Assembly (NCBI RefSeq): GCF_003626575.1
Contig: NZ_RBDY01000028.1
Coordinates: 1 to 64,000, forward strand
Length of the DNA stretch: 64,000 nucleotides
Reading direction: 5' to 3'
Source of the DNA: Streptomyces radicis
Lineage (GTDB): Bacteria; Actinomycetota; Actinomycetes; Streptomycetales; Streptomycetaceae
A program made the position numbers and the translations under genes. Below are positions 15,585 through 27,393 of this stretch, piece after piece. The notes under the pieces are model-generated. The model was not told where the DNA came from. It did not search any database and saw nothing but the letters and a program-made list of their open reading frames with translations. Positions within the stretch are counted from its first letter, which is position 1. Each line of letters starts with the position of its first letter.

Positions 15585-16172
15585 ATGAGCGTCGAGCTGT
15601 CCCCGGGCGAGGAGATCGGCCTCGGCACGGTGGACGACGGCGGGCCGAGCGTCATCCGCATGGGCCTGGGCTGGCGGGCGCTGCGCCGCCCCCGTGGCTT
15701 CCTCGGCAGGATGTTCGACAGCCGTCCCGACATCGACCTCGACGCCTCGGCCGTGCTGTTCGCCGGGGAGCGCGCCGCGGACGTCGTCTACTTCAAGAAG
15801 CTGACGAGCGACGACGGTTCGGTCACCCACACCGGCGACAGCACGACCGGGGGCGCGGGCGAGGAGGACGACGAGTCGATCGAGGTCGACCTCCGCCGGG
15901 TCCCGCGGGAGATCGACCAGATCGTCTTCACCGTCAGCTCGTTCACGGGCCAGCGCTTCACGCGCGTGCGGGACGCGTTCTGCCGGGTGGTCGACGGGGC
16001 CACCGGCACGGAGCTGGCGCGTTTCACCCTGGCCGGGGGCGGGGCGTCGACCGCGCGGATCATGGCCAAGGTGCGGCGCGAGGGCGCCGGGTGGCGGATG
16101 ACCGCCCTGGGCGCCCCCGCGTCGGGCCGTACGTTCCAGGATCTGCTCCCGGCGATCAGGCCGCACCTCTGA
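15585..16172 (+). CDS. TerD/stress-protein family protein
   Basis: The 195-residue protein has the TerD-like beta-sandwich pattern: LSPGEEIGLG near the N-terminus, GLGWRALRR, PDIDLDASAVLF (about 45-57), DESIEVDLRRVPREIDQIVFTVSSF (split at about 90-116) and the closing ELARFTLAG. The acidic DLDAS and GxDEESI positions are the usual calcium ligands, and most are kept. Such proteins occur in many copies in Streptomyces and are linked to tellurite or stress resistance. Start ATG 15585 follows GAGGGGAG. It lies 69 bp after uvrB in the same direction and could be read through from it. Confidence 0.85.
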   Translation: MSVELSPGEEIGLGTVDDGGPSVIRMGLGWRALRRPRGFLGRMFDSRPDIDLDASAVLFAGERAADVVYFKKLTSDDGSVTHTGDSTTGGAGEEDDESIEVDLRRVPREIDQIVFTVSSFTGQRFTRVRDAFCRVVDGATGTELARFTLAGGGASTARIMAKVRREGAGWRMTALGAPASGRTFQDLLPAIRPHL

Positions 16173-16190
16173 CCCGGCCCCCCGGGGCGC

Positions 16191-19100
16191 TCAGCGGGTG
16201 ACGAGCACCTCCACGCCGCGCCGCTCGCCCGCCACCGTGACCTCCAGGGTCACCGTGCCGGGCCGCAGCCCGGTGAGCAGGCCCGTCGCCGGGTCGAACG
16301 CCGCCACGTCGCGGGGCCGCGCCTCCTCGGGGTCGCCCACGTGCAGCGCCCCGGAGCCGTCCCAGTCGGCGCTCACCGGGAACGCCACCGGCACCTCGCG
16401 CGTCCCGCCCGGCACCTCCTGCGCCACCGTGGCCCCGGCCTCCGCGGTCCCGCCCACATCGAGCGTGCGCGGCGCGTCCAGCGTCAGCCCGTCCACATGC
16501 GGCCTGGTCTGCACCGACAGCCAGTCGGGCCGCGCCTCGTGGGGGTCGCGCCTGGCCCTGTCCTGCTCGGCCGCCCCGATCCGGTCCACGCCCACGAGCG
16601 CCCAGCCGGAGAAGCCGCCCTCGTCCGGCGGGGCGGCCGGGGCCTTGCCCGCGTTCCCGCCGATGAAGTAGGGCACCCCTTCCAGGTGGTAGGAGTCGAA
16701 GATCCCCACATGGGCGCCGAACCAGGCGGCGCCCTTGCCGGTCTCGCGCCTGAAGTCGGCCAGCCAGTCCTCGACCAGCGCGGCCTCGTGGCGGTCGGTC
16801 AGCTGGCTCGCGGGCTGCGCCGTGGTGTCCCGCGGCGGCACATGGGCCAGCACCACGACGGAGTCCACCGACCGGTCGTCCGCCGCGGCGTCCAACTGCG
16901 CGCGCAGCTCCTCGAACTGCTCGTAGCCGCCGCCCCTGATCGTCAGCGACGACGTGTCCAGCGTGACGAACCGGGTGCGCCGGTGGTCGAACGTCACACG
17001 GCTCTCGCCGAACTCCGCCTCGAACTCCTCGATGGAGCCGCCCATCACCTCATGGTTGCCCGGCACGTAGTACCAGGGCAGCGCGTCGCCCAGCTCCTCC
17101 TCGATCACCGCGCGGGCGAAGTCCAGGTCGGCGGGCGAGCCCTCGTCCACCCAGTCGCCGTTGATCACGACGAAGTCCGGGTCGGCGGCCCGCACCTCCC
17201 GCAGCGAACGCCTGGCCGCGGCCACCGTCTCGCTGTCCGGGTCGCGCGCCACGAACTGCGCGTCCGAGACCACCGCGAACCGCCAGTCGCGTTCCGCCGC
17301 CTCGGCGCCGGGGCCGATCAGCGGGTCGGCGTACGCGTCCGCGGGCGGCAGCTCCACCTCGGGCGGCGTCTGCGCGCGCAGCTCGTCGATCACGATGTCG
17401 CCCGTGTAGCTCTGCTCGGGCCGCGTCTCCGCCACGTAGAAGCGGTGCACCGACAGCGGATAGGCGATGCCCTCGGGCACGGTGAACGTGAGCTGCCGCC
17501 AGCCCTCCCAGTCGATGTGGTCGCCGCGCAGCACCTGTGCCGTGCCGCGCGCGTCCACCAGGTGCAGCGAGGGCCACGCGCCGCGCCCGTCGCCGTCGAG
17601 CCACAGCGTGAAGCTCTGCGGCTGGCCCGGCACCGGGATATCGGCCTCGGGGGTGGCGTAGGCGGCCCTGGTCGCGGTGGACAGGCCGAAGTCGTATGTC
17701 ATGCGGAGCGCCGCGCCCTCCTGGCCCGCGGACTCGGGCAGCAGCTCGCCGTCGGCGCGGGCGTGGCTGAACTCCCAGGCGTCGGCGTCCTCGAAGTCGG
17801 CGACCGCGGTGTCGTCGAGCCCTATGGTGACGGCCACCTCGGTGGTCACGCCGTCCACCTCGACGCCGATCCGCCCCGAGACGGAGGGCGCGCCCGACGC
17901 GGCGCGCACCGTGAAGCCGCCCGCCTCGGGGGCGGGCTCGACGGTGAACAGCGAGGCGTCGTAGTCCAGTCGGGCGTCGGTGGGCTCGATGGGCGCGGAG
18001 TTCCCCGCGGCGTCCTGGCCGAGGAGCCCGAACGCGCCGGTGGCCCGCGCGTCGGCGAGCCCGACGCGTTGCGTGGTGGGCGCGAGGCGGTCCAACGGGC
18101 CGAGCACCGTCAGGTCGAGCGAGCCCTCGGCGCCCCGGCGCACCGCGGTGACCCGGGTGGTGCCGGGCCGCTCGGCGCGGAAGACGCCGTCGCCGGTGAC
18201 GGTGCCGACGCGCCGCCGGTCGCTGAGCCACCGGGCGGGCGTGCCGTCGGCGGGGCCGTAGGTCTCGTCGTGTGCGGTGGCCGTCAACCGCCGGGTCAGC
18301 CCGGGGAAGACCCGGTCGGGGTGGCCGCCGGGCACGGCGCCCGCGGTCGGCGCCGCCGCGGGGTCGGCGGCCGTCCCGACGCGAAAGCCGGTGACGTCGC
18401 CGCTGCCCACGGGGGCGGTCAGGGCGAGGCCGTTGGGCACGGGGCGCTCGGCGCCGTCGGACGGTCTGTTGCGCACGGTCGGCGCGGCGGCGCCCGGGTC
18501 CCTGGCCAGCAGGGTGCTCGAGCCGCCGCCGTCCAGGTTGAGCGCGGACCAGGCGCCGAGGTCGGCCATCATCACGGCGAGCTCGGTGAGGGTGACGCCG
18601 CCGGAGTGCGCCTGCCGCCCGTCCACGGTCAGCACATGCATCTCCTGGCCGTCGCGGGAGAAGCCCACGGCGGTGCGGGGGGCGGTGGGGTTGTTGGGCA
18701 GGCCCTCCCAGTCCCGAGGCTCGCCGTCCTCGACGAGCACGCCGCGGCCGCCGACCGCGGTGGTCGGCAGCGGCGAGCCGTCGCCGGTGCGCGGCGCGTA
18801 CTCCAGGTCGACGGCGTCGCCCTCGGCCAGTCCGGCGAGCGTGGCCGCCCCGGCGTCGCGGCCCAGGAGAACGGTGGCCTCCTCCGGTATCGGGTCATCG
18901 CCGGGCCCGTCGCCGACGGAGACGACCGCGCCGTCCTCCACCAGGACCTCGGTGACGCCGGTGGCCCCGCTCACCGGGAGCGAACGGTCGGCCTCGCCCC
19001 ACTGCGGCGTGTAGACGCCGATGCCGTCGGCCGGGATGAGCGGGGCGTTGAACGTGTCGAGCGCGGCCTCGCCCGAGGGCAGCGTGAGCGTGCCGTCGAA

Positions 19101-19646
19101 GTAGAGCTCGAGGACGCGGCCCGCGCTCTCCGGGCCCATGCCGACCGCCTCGTGGGCGCCGTCCGTGGGCGACTGCGTCAGCTCGCCGTCGGAGATCCCG
19201 GCGCCCAGCGGGGCGCCGGTGGCGTTGATGTCGAAGAAGTCGGCGTTGATGGCCGCGACGGTGGTCCGGTCCTCGCCCGCGTCGTGCCCGGCCACCAGCT
19301 CGCTCACCGGGGCCGCGTCGGCGACCCGGCCAGGGGAGAGGTAGTCGACGCGCAGGTCGCTCGTCAGGTCGATGCTGAGCGCCTGGGCGCTGAGCCACTT
19401 GTCGGATTCGAGCCGCTGGAACGTCGTCAGCTCGGCGCCCGGCGCGATCGGTTGCTCGGTGCGCGACAGCTCCATGCCGTCGCGGTCGGCCACCCCGGCT
19501 GGGGCGGCCCAGCTGACCGCAGGTGCGGGTCCGGCCGGTGCGTGGGCGGCGCCCGGTGGCGCCAGCCCGAGCGTCAGAGCGGTCGCGGCCCCCGCCGCGA
19601 TGAGTGAACGTGTGCACAGCCCCCTGCGCACAGCGATTCCTGGCAC
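16191..19646 (-). CDS. secreted phosphodiester glycosidase - metallophosphoesterase fusion
   Basis: The 1151-residue exported protein has a signal peptide at 1-36. Residues about 80-415 form an NAGPA-type phosphodiester glycosidase domain (AAINADFFD, PRTAVGFSRDG, LNLDGGGSST), the family of the human uncovering enzyme. Residues 420-780 are beta-rich linkers, including Ig-like and carbohydrate-binding-like parts. Residues about 790-1045 are a calcineurin-like phosphoesterase with VVSDAQF, NGDWVDEG, PGNHEV and, late, GAHVG, where the usual GHxH appears altered. A final Ig-like domain ends the chain. It should work on cell wall or extracellular phosphodiesters. The gene is convergent with the TerD-like gene and stands 19 bp from it. 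Confidence 0.9.
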   Translation of the reverse strand: MPGIAVRRGLCTRSLIAAGAATALTLGLAPPGAAHAPAGPAPAVSWAAPAGVADRDGMELSRTEQPIAPGAELTTFQRLESDKWLSAQALSIDLTSDLRVDYLSPGRVADAAPVSELVAGHDAGEDRTTVAAINADFFDINATGAPLGAGISDGELTQSPTDGAHEAVGMGPESAGRVLELYFDGTLTLPSGEAALDTFNAPLIPADGIGVYTPQWGEADRSLPVSGATGVTEVLVEDGAVVSVGDGPGDDPIPEEATVLLGRDAGAATLAGLAEGDAVDLEYAPRTGDGSPLPTTAVGGRGVLVEDGEPRDWEGLPNNPTAPRTAVGFSRDGQEMHVLTVDGRQAHSGGVTLTELAVMMADLGAWSALNLDGGGSSTLLARDPGAAAPTVRNRPSDGAERPVPNGLALTAPVGSGDVTGFRVGTAADPAAAPTAGAVPGGHPDRVFPGLTRRLTATAHDETYGPADGTPARWLSDRRRVGTVTGDGVFRAERPGTTRVTAVRRGAEGSLDLTVLGPLDRLAPTTQRVGLADARATGAFGLLGQDAAGNSAPIEPTDARLDYDASLFTVEPAPEAGGFTVRAASGAPSVSGRIGVEVDGVTTEVAVTIGLDDTAVADFEDADAWEFSHARADGELLPESAGQEGAALRMTYDFGLSTATRAAYATPEADIPVPGQPQSFTLWLDGDGRGAWPSLHLVDARGTAQVLRGDHIDWEGWRQLTFTVPEGIAYPLSVHRFYVAETRPEQSYTGDIVIDELRAQTPPEVELPPADAYADPLIGPGAEAAERDWRFAVVSDAQFVARDPDSETVAAARRSLREVRAADPDFVVINGDWVDEGSPADLDFARAVIEEELGDALPWYYVPGNHEVMGGSIEEFEAEFGESRVTFDHRRTRFVTLDTSSLTIRGGGYEQFEELRAQLDAAADDRSVDSVVVLAHVPPRDTTAQPASQLTDRHEAALVEDWLADFRRETGKGAAWFGAHVGIFDSYHLEGVPYFIGGNAGKAPAAPPDEGGFSGWALVGVDRIGAAEQDRARRDPHEARPDWLSVQTRPHVDGLTLDAPRTLDVGGTAEAGATVAQEVPGGTREVPVAFPVSADWDGSGALHVGDPEEARPRDVAAFDPATGLLTGLRPGTVTLEVTVAGERRGVEVLVTR

Positions 19647-19769
19647 GGGTACTCCCTAGAAACGCTTGCCCTGTCTGCGCGTTGAGCGCATCCAGCGGCA
19701 CAGCGTTCCAAGGGAGTCACCACCGCGCCAGAGGGCCGCCGGGAACTTTCGGGAAACAACTCACCCGGC

Positions 19770-22705
<2,936 letters not shown>

Positions 22706-22787
22706 CGCCGGATGGCACCTTTCGTGATTTCTGCTGTGGTCCTGGGGCGGAGAGCTCCGGGGCGGCGCCGCACCGGCACCCTGTTCA

Positions 22788-22810
22788 AGACTAGGGGCGG
22801 CCTCTGACAC
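22788..22810 (-). promoter_or_regulatory. degenerate RecA-NDp/PafBC-type promoter of uvrA
   Basis: On the minus strand GTGTCAGAG (22810-22802) differs from TTGTCRGTG at two positions but keeps the TGTCAG core, followed by 8 nt and TAGTCT (22793-22788). Transcription would start near 22781, about 75 nt ahead of uvrA. Confidence 0.5.
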
Positions 22811-22922
22811 TCGGCCCTGAAAGCGGTGGACCCCGCGATCAGCACCCTATAGTACGCGCGTTCGATTCTCCGTATTCCTCGGCCGACTTCACTCGATGGA
22901 GTGGTGCCGTTAGCGTGTGGCC

Positions 22923-23609
22923 ATGAGCCGACCCGAAGCGGATCTCGCGGGCCTCCGCGGCGCCACCGACGCCCTCGTCCTCGCCCTCACCACCGTCGAC
23001 GACGACGCCCTGACCGGCCCTTCCCTGCTCCCCGGGTGGACGCGCGGCCACGTCGTCGCCCACCTCGCGCGCAACGCCGACGCGCTGGTCAACGTTCTCG
23101 AGGGCCACCCCATGTACGCAGGCGAGGAGGCCCGCGACGCCGACATCGAGCGGGGCGCCGCCCGGCCAGCCGACGAGCACCGCGCCGACGTCCGCGACAG
23201 CGCGGACCGGCTGGCCGACGCCTTCGACGCCCTCGACGACGAGCAGTGGAAGGCAACGGTCGCCCTGCGCAACGGCGTCACCGACCACGCCCACTCCCTG
23301 CCCCTGCGCCGCTGGGTCGAGGTCGAGCTGCACCACCTCGACCTGGACATCGGCCGCACCGTCGCCGACCTCTCCGGTGCCTTCACCGACCGCGCCGCCG
23401 ACTACCTCACCGCCCGCTTCGCCGGACGCCCCGACGTGCCCCCGCTCGAGCTGCGCGCCGAGGACGGCCGCGTGTGGCACACGGGCCGCGAGGGCGCCCC
23501 CTCGATCGTCGTCGGCACCCCGCCCGCCCTCGTCGGCTGGCTCAGCGGCCGCACCTCGGGCAGCGGCCTGACCACCGGAGGAACGCTCCCCACCCTGCCG
23601 CCGCTCTGA
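22923..23609 (+). CDS. mycothiol-dependent maleylpyruvate isomerase family protein
   Basis: The 228-residue protein has the DinB-like four-helix MDMPI N-terminal domain (about 5-145), with the metal-binding histidine in the GWTRGHVVAHLARNADAL region (split at about 38-56) and further ligands in RWVEVELHHLDLDIG, plus a small C-terminal domain (about 150-228). Family members use mycothiol as cofactor; mycothiol is the actinobacterial thiol, so this agrees with the host. The isomerisation substrate is not predictable. ATG 22923 lies 6 nt after TAGCGT (22911-22916), indicating a leaderless transcript. The MBL gene follows after 13 bp, so the pair is probably an operon. Confidence 0.88.
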   Translation: MSRPEADLAGLRGATDALVLALTTVDDDALTGPSLLPGWTRGHVVAHLARNADALVNVLEGHPMYAGEEARDADIERGAARPADEHRADVRDSADRLADAFDALDDEQWKATVALRNGVTDHAHSLPLRRWVEVELHHLDLDIGRTVADLSGAFTDRAADYLTARFAGRPDVPPLELRAEDGRVWHTGREGAPSIVVGTPPALVGWLSGRTSGSGLTTGGTLPTLPPL

Positions 23610-23622
23610 CACACTGACGGCC

Positions 23623-24279
23623 ATGTCCTACACCGGAAGGGTCACCGTCGGCGGCCCCGCCGACGCGCACGAGCTGGGGAAGCTGATCATCTCCAAGGTC
23701 GCCGTCGGCCCCATGGAGAACAACGCCTACCTGCTCCGCTGCCGTGAGACCGGCGAACAGCTCCTGATCGACGCCGCGGCCGAGCCCGCGACCCTGCTCG
23801 CCCTCATCGGCGACGACGGCATCGCCGGGGTGGTCACCACCCACCGCCACGGCGACCACTGGCAGGCCCTCGACGCGGTCGTGCGCGCCACGGGGGCGCG
23901 CACCTACGCGGGGCGCCACGACGCCGATGGCATCCCCGTGCCCACCGACGTGCCCGTCGACGACGGCGACGAGATCCCCGTCGGCACATGCCGCCTCACC
24001 GCCCGCCACCTGGTCGGCCACACCCCGGGCTCCATCGCGTTGGTCTACGACGACCCCGAGGGCCACCCGCACGTCTTCACCGGCGACTGCCTCTTCCCCG
24101 GCGGCGTGGGCAACACCAGGGGCGACCACGCGGCGTTCACGCGCCTGCTCGACGACGTGGAGGCCAAGCTGTTCGGGCCGCTCCCCGACGAGGCGTGGGT
24201 CTACCCCGGGCACGGCGACGACACCACCCTGGGCGCCGAACGCCCCGGCATCCCCGCCTGGCGCGAACGCGGCTGGTGA
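23623..24279 (+). CDS. MBL-fold metallo-hydrolase (glyoxalase II-like)
   Basis: The 218-residue protein shows the metallo-beta-lactamase zinc signature THRHGDHWQAL (about 74-84), a GHTPGS histidine (about 136-141), the FTGDCLF aspartate (about 156) and the last histidine in VYPGHGDDT. The size and spacing resemble glyoxalase II or persulfide dioxygenase-like hydrolases. Its partnership with the mycothiol-dependent isomerase-type gene 13 bp upstream suggests hydrolysis of a mycothiol thioester, which is an inference. It ends 157 bp before uvrC. Confidence 0.88.
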   Translation: MSYTGRVTVGGPADAHELGKLIISKVAVGPMENNAYLLRCRETGEQLLIDAAAEPATLLALIGDDGIAGVVTTHRHGDHWQALDAVVRATGARTYAGRHDADGIPVPTDVPVDDGDEIPVGTCRLTARHLVGHTPGSIALVYDDPEGHPHVFTGDCLFPGGVGNTRGDHAAFTRLLDDVEAKLFGPLPDEAWVYPGHGDDTTLGAERPGIPAWRERGW

Positions 24280-24406
24280 CCCGTCGGCCGATCCGGCGCC
24301 CGACGCCACGGTCACTCACCCCTTCCCCGGTTCGTTTCGCCGCCCGCGCGGCATTCCTCGGGTCTCGAGTCCTGGTGCCGCTGGGCGGCCGCGCACGCGT
24401 CACTCA

Positions 24407-24429
24407 CTGTCAGTTGCCGGCAGTAGGGT
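24407..24429 (+). promoter_or_regulatory. RecA-NDp/PafBC-type DNA damage promoter of uvrC
   Basis: CTGTCAGTT (24407-24415), 8 nt, TAGGGT (24424-24429); the uvrC ATG follows 7 nt later, a leaderless arrangement. Confidence 0.72.
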
Positions 24430-24436
24430 TGCGTTC

Positions 24437-26410
24437 ATGGCCGATCCCTCCAGCTACCGCCCGACGCCGGGTGACATCCCCGACTCGCCCGGGGTGTACC
24501 GCTTTCGGGACCAGCACCGCCGGGTGATCTACGTCGGCAAGGCCAAGAGCCTGCGGCAGCGCCTCTCCTCCTACTTCCAGGACCTCGCGGGCCTCCACCC
24601 CAGGACCGCCACGATGGTCACCACCGCGGCCTCCGTCGAGTGGACCGTGGTCTCCACCGAGGTCGAGGCGCTCCAGCTCGAGTACTCCTGGATCAAGGAG
24701 TACGACCCCCGGTTCAACGTCAAGTACCGCGACGACAAGAGCTATCCCTCGCTCGCCGTCACGATGGGCGAGGAGTACCCCCGCGCCCAGGTCATGCGCG
24801 GCCCCAAGCGCAAGGGCGTGCGGTACTTCGGCCCGTACTCCCACGCGTGGGCCATCCGCGAGACCGTCGACCTGCTGCTGCGCGTCTTCCCCATCCGCAC
24901 GTGCTCGGCCGGGGTGTTCAAGCGCGCCAGGGCCGTCGACCGCCCCTGCCTCCTCGGGTACATCGACAAGTGCTCCGCGCCCTGCACAGGGCGCGTCACC
25001 GCCGAGGAGCACCGCGAGCTGGCCGAGGAGTTCTGCGACTTCATGGCCGGGCGCACCGGCGCCTATCTGCGCCGCCTCGAGGAGCGGATGCACGAGGCCG
25101 CCGAGGCCCTCGAGTACGAGAGGGCGGGCCGCCTGCGCGACGACATCGAGGCGCTGCGCCGCGCCATGGAGAAGAACGCCGTGGTGCTCGCCGACGCCAC
25201 CGACGCGGACCTGATCGCCGTCGCCGAGGACGAGTTGGAGGCCGCCGTCCAGATCTTCCACGTGCGCGGCGGCCGGGTGCGGGGCCAGCGCGGCTGGGTC
25301 ACCGACAAGGTCGAGCAGGTCACCACGGCCGACCTCGTGGAGTCCGCCGCCCAGCAGCTCTACGGCGAGGAGAGCGGCGAGAGCGTCCCCCGCGAGGTCC
25401 TGGTCCCCGCCGTCCCCGATCCGCCCGAGCCGCTCACCGAGTGGCTCACCCAGCGCCGCGGCTCCCGGGTCAGCCTGCGCGTGCCCCAGCGCGGCGACAA
25501 GCGCGACCTGCTTGAGACCGTCGCGCGCAACGCCCAGCAGTCCCTCGCCCTGCACAAGACCAAGCGCGCCTCCGACCTGACCACCCGCTCCCGCGCCCTG
25601 GAGGAGATCGCCGAGGCGCTCGCGCTCGACTCCGCGCCGCTGCGCATCGAGTGCTTCGACATCTCCCACCTCCAGGGCGACGACGTCGTGGCGTCCATGG
25701 TCGTCTTCGAGGACGGCCTGGCCCGCAAGGGCGAGTACCGGAGATTCCAGATCAAGGGCTTCGCCGGGCAGGACGACGTCCGTTCCATGCACGAGGTCGT
25801 CTCCCGCCGCTTCCGCCGCTATCTGCGCGAGCGCGAGCGGACCGGCGAGTGGGCCGTGGAGGAACCGGACGACGAGGCTCCGGCGTCCCCCCGTACGGAC
25901 GACGGCCGCCCCAGGCGCTTCGCCTACCCGCCCCAGCTCGTGGTGGTGGACGGCGGACGGCCCCAGGTGGCCGCCGCCAGGCGGGCCATGGACGAGCTGG
26001 GGGTGGACGACGTCGCCGTCTGCGGGCTGGCCAAGCGCCTCGAAGAGGTCTGGCTCCCGGGCGAGGACGACCCCGTGATCCTGCCCCGCACCAGCGAGGG
26101 CCTCTACCTCCTCCAGCGGGTGCGTGACGAGGCACACCGCTTCGCGATCCGCTACCAGCGGGGCAAGAGGTCACAATCGATAAGAAAGGGTCCCCTCGAC
26201 GCCGTGCCCGGCCTCGGGGAGACCCGGAAGAGAGCCCTGCTCAAGCACTTCGGCTCGGTCAAGCGGCTGCGCGCCGCCACGGTCGAGGAGATCCGCGAGG
26301 TGCCGGGGGTGGGCCGCACGACCGCGGAGGCGGTCGCCGCGGCGCTCGCCCGGGACGGCCGCCCCGCCCCGGCGGTCAACACCGCCACCGGCGAGATCAT
26401 CGAGGACTGA
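24437..26410 (+). CDS. uvrC: excinuclease ABC subunit C
   Basis: The 657-residue dual endonuclease makes the 3' and 5' incisions in nucleotide excision repair. The N-terminal GIY-YIG domain is visible (PGVYRFRDQHRRVIYVGKAKSL in two parts, about 17-38), then a UVR domain (about 205-240), the RNase H-like catalytic domain with CFDISHLQGDDVVASMVVFEDG (split at about 410-431) and VVVDGGRPQ (about 505-513), and two C-terminal helix-hairpin-helix motifs (PGLGETRKRALLKHFGS; PGVGRTTAEAVAA). Length is normal. Start ATG 24437 is fixed by the -10 box 7 nt upstream. Codons around 26171-26185 (TCA, CAA, ATA, AGA) are unusually AT-rich. Confidence 0.97.
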   Translation: MADPSSYRPTPGDIPDSPGVYRFRDQHRRVIYVGKAKSLRQRLSSYFQDLAGLHPRTATMVTTAASVEWTVVSTEVEALQLEYSWIKEYDPRFNVKYRDDKSYPSLAVTMGEEYPRAQVMRGPKRKGVRYFGPYSHAWAIRETVDLLLRVFPIRTCSAGVFKRARAVDRPCLLGYIDKCSAPCTGRVTAEEHRELAEEFCDFMAGRTGAYLRRLEERMHEAAEALEYERAGRLRDDIEALRRAMEKNAVVLADATDADLIAVAEDELEAAVQIFHVRGGRVRGQRGWVTDKVEQVTTADLVESAAQQLYGEESGESVPREVLVPAVPDPPEPLTEWLTQRRGSRVSLRVPQRGDKRDLLETVARNAQQSLALHKTKRASDLTTRSRALEEIAEALALDSAPLRIECFDISHLQGDDVVASMVVFEDGLARKGEYRRFQIKGFAGQDDVRSMHEVVSRRFRRYLRERERTGEWAVEEPDDEAPASPRTDDGRPRRFAYPPQLVVVDGGRPQVAAARRAMDELGVDDVAVCGLAKRLEEVWLPGEDDPVILPRTSEGLYLLQRVRDEAHRFAIRYQRGKRSQSIRKGPLDAVPGLGETRKRALLKHFGSVKRLRAATVEEIREVPGVGRTTAEAVAAALARDGRPAPAVNTATGEIIED

Positions 26411-26469
26411 GCGGGGACAGCGCAGCCCACACAGTCGCTACAAGGAATGAGACAGGCGGGGGACACATC

Positions 26470-27393
26470 ATGAGCGAACAGACCAGAGGCGAGGACGAGC
26501 CGGCCACTGCGGTCGGCACCGACGAGACCCTCACCACCCCTGAGCTGGTGATCATCTCGGGGATGTCGGGCGCGGGCCGTTCCACCGCGGCCAAGTGCCT
26601 CGAGGACCTCGGCTGGTTCGTCGTCGACAACCTTCCACCGGCCCTCATCCCCACGATGGTGGACCTCGGCGCCCGCTCGCAGGGGAATGTCGCGCGGATC
26701 GCCGTCGTCGTCGACGTCAGGGGCCGCGGCTTCTTCGACAGCCTGCGGGAGTCCCTCACGGACCTCGACACCAAGGGCGTCACCCGCCGCATCGTGTTCC
26801 TCGAAGCCTCGGACAACGCCCTGGTCCAGCGCTTCGAGTCGGTGCGCAGGCCGCACCCCCTCCAGGGCGAGGGCCGCATCGTCGACGGCATCGCCGCCGA
26901 GCGCGACCTGCTGCGCGAGCTGCGCGGCGACGCCGACCTGGTGATCGACACCTCCAACCTGAACGTGCACGAGCTGCGCGCCAAGATGGACGCCCAGTTC
27001 ACCAGCGGCGACGAGCCCGAGCTGCGGGCCACGGTCATGTCCTTCGGGTACAAGTACGGCCTCCCGGTGGACGCCGACCACGTGGTCGACTGCCGCTTCC
27101 TGCCCAACCCCCACTGGGTCCCCGAGCTGCGCCCCTACACGGGCACCAGCGAGGAGGTCGCCGGCTATGTGTTCAACCAGCCGGGTGCCAAGGAGTTCCT
27201 CGACCGCTACGCCGAGCTGCTCCAGCTGATCGCCACCGGGTACCGCCGCGAGGGCAAGAGGTACGTCACCATCGCCGTCGGCTGCACCGGCGGCAAGCAC
27301 CGCAGCGTGGCCATGTCCGAGCGGCTGGCCAGACGGCTGGCCGCCGAAGGCGTCGAAACGGTCGTCGTGCACCGGGACATGGGGCGCGAGTAG
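26470..27393 (+). CDS. rapZ: RNase adapter/nucleotide-binding protein RapZ
   Basis: The 307-residue P-loop protein has GMSGAGRST (about 34-42) at Walker A, where Arg replaces Lys, a substitution I believe is usual in actinobacterial members. The C-terminal RapZ domain carries SFGYKYGLPVDAD, CRFLPNPHWVPELR and GCTGGKHRSVA. In enteric bacteria RapZ controls glmS mRNA decay. In actinomycetes the gene is fixed upstream of yvcK and whiA, suggesting a link to envelope metabolism and development. It is first in a tight operon: yvcK starts at the base after its stop. A ribosome site (GGGGGA) lies about 8 nt before ATG 26470. Confidence 0.95.
   Translation: MSEQTRGEDEPATAVGTDETLTTPELVIISGMSGAGRSTAAKCLEDLGWFVVDNLPPALIPTMVDLGARSQGNVARIAVVVDVRGRGFFDSLRESLTDLDTKGVTRRIVFLEASDNALVQRFESVRRPHPLQGEGRIVDGIAAERDLLRELRGDADLVIDTSNLNVHELRAKMDAQFTSGDEPELRATVMSFGYKYGLPVDADHVVDCRFLPNPHWVPELRPYTGTSEEVAGYVFNQPGAKEFLDRYAELLQLIATGYRREGKRYVTIAVGCTGGKHRSVAMSERLARRLAAEGVETVVVHRDMGRE

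Noticed and set aside
16341..19607. 1088-codon plus-strand frame opposite the large secreted fusion protein
   Set aside because: Arg/Ala/Gly-rich translation without domains; shadow of the minus-strand gene.
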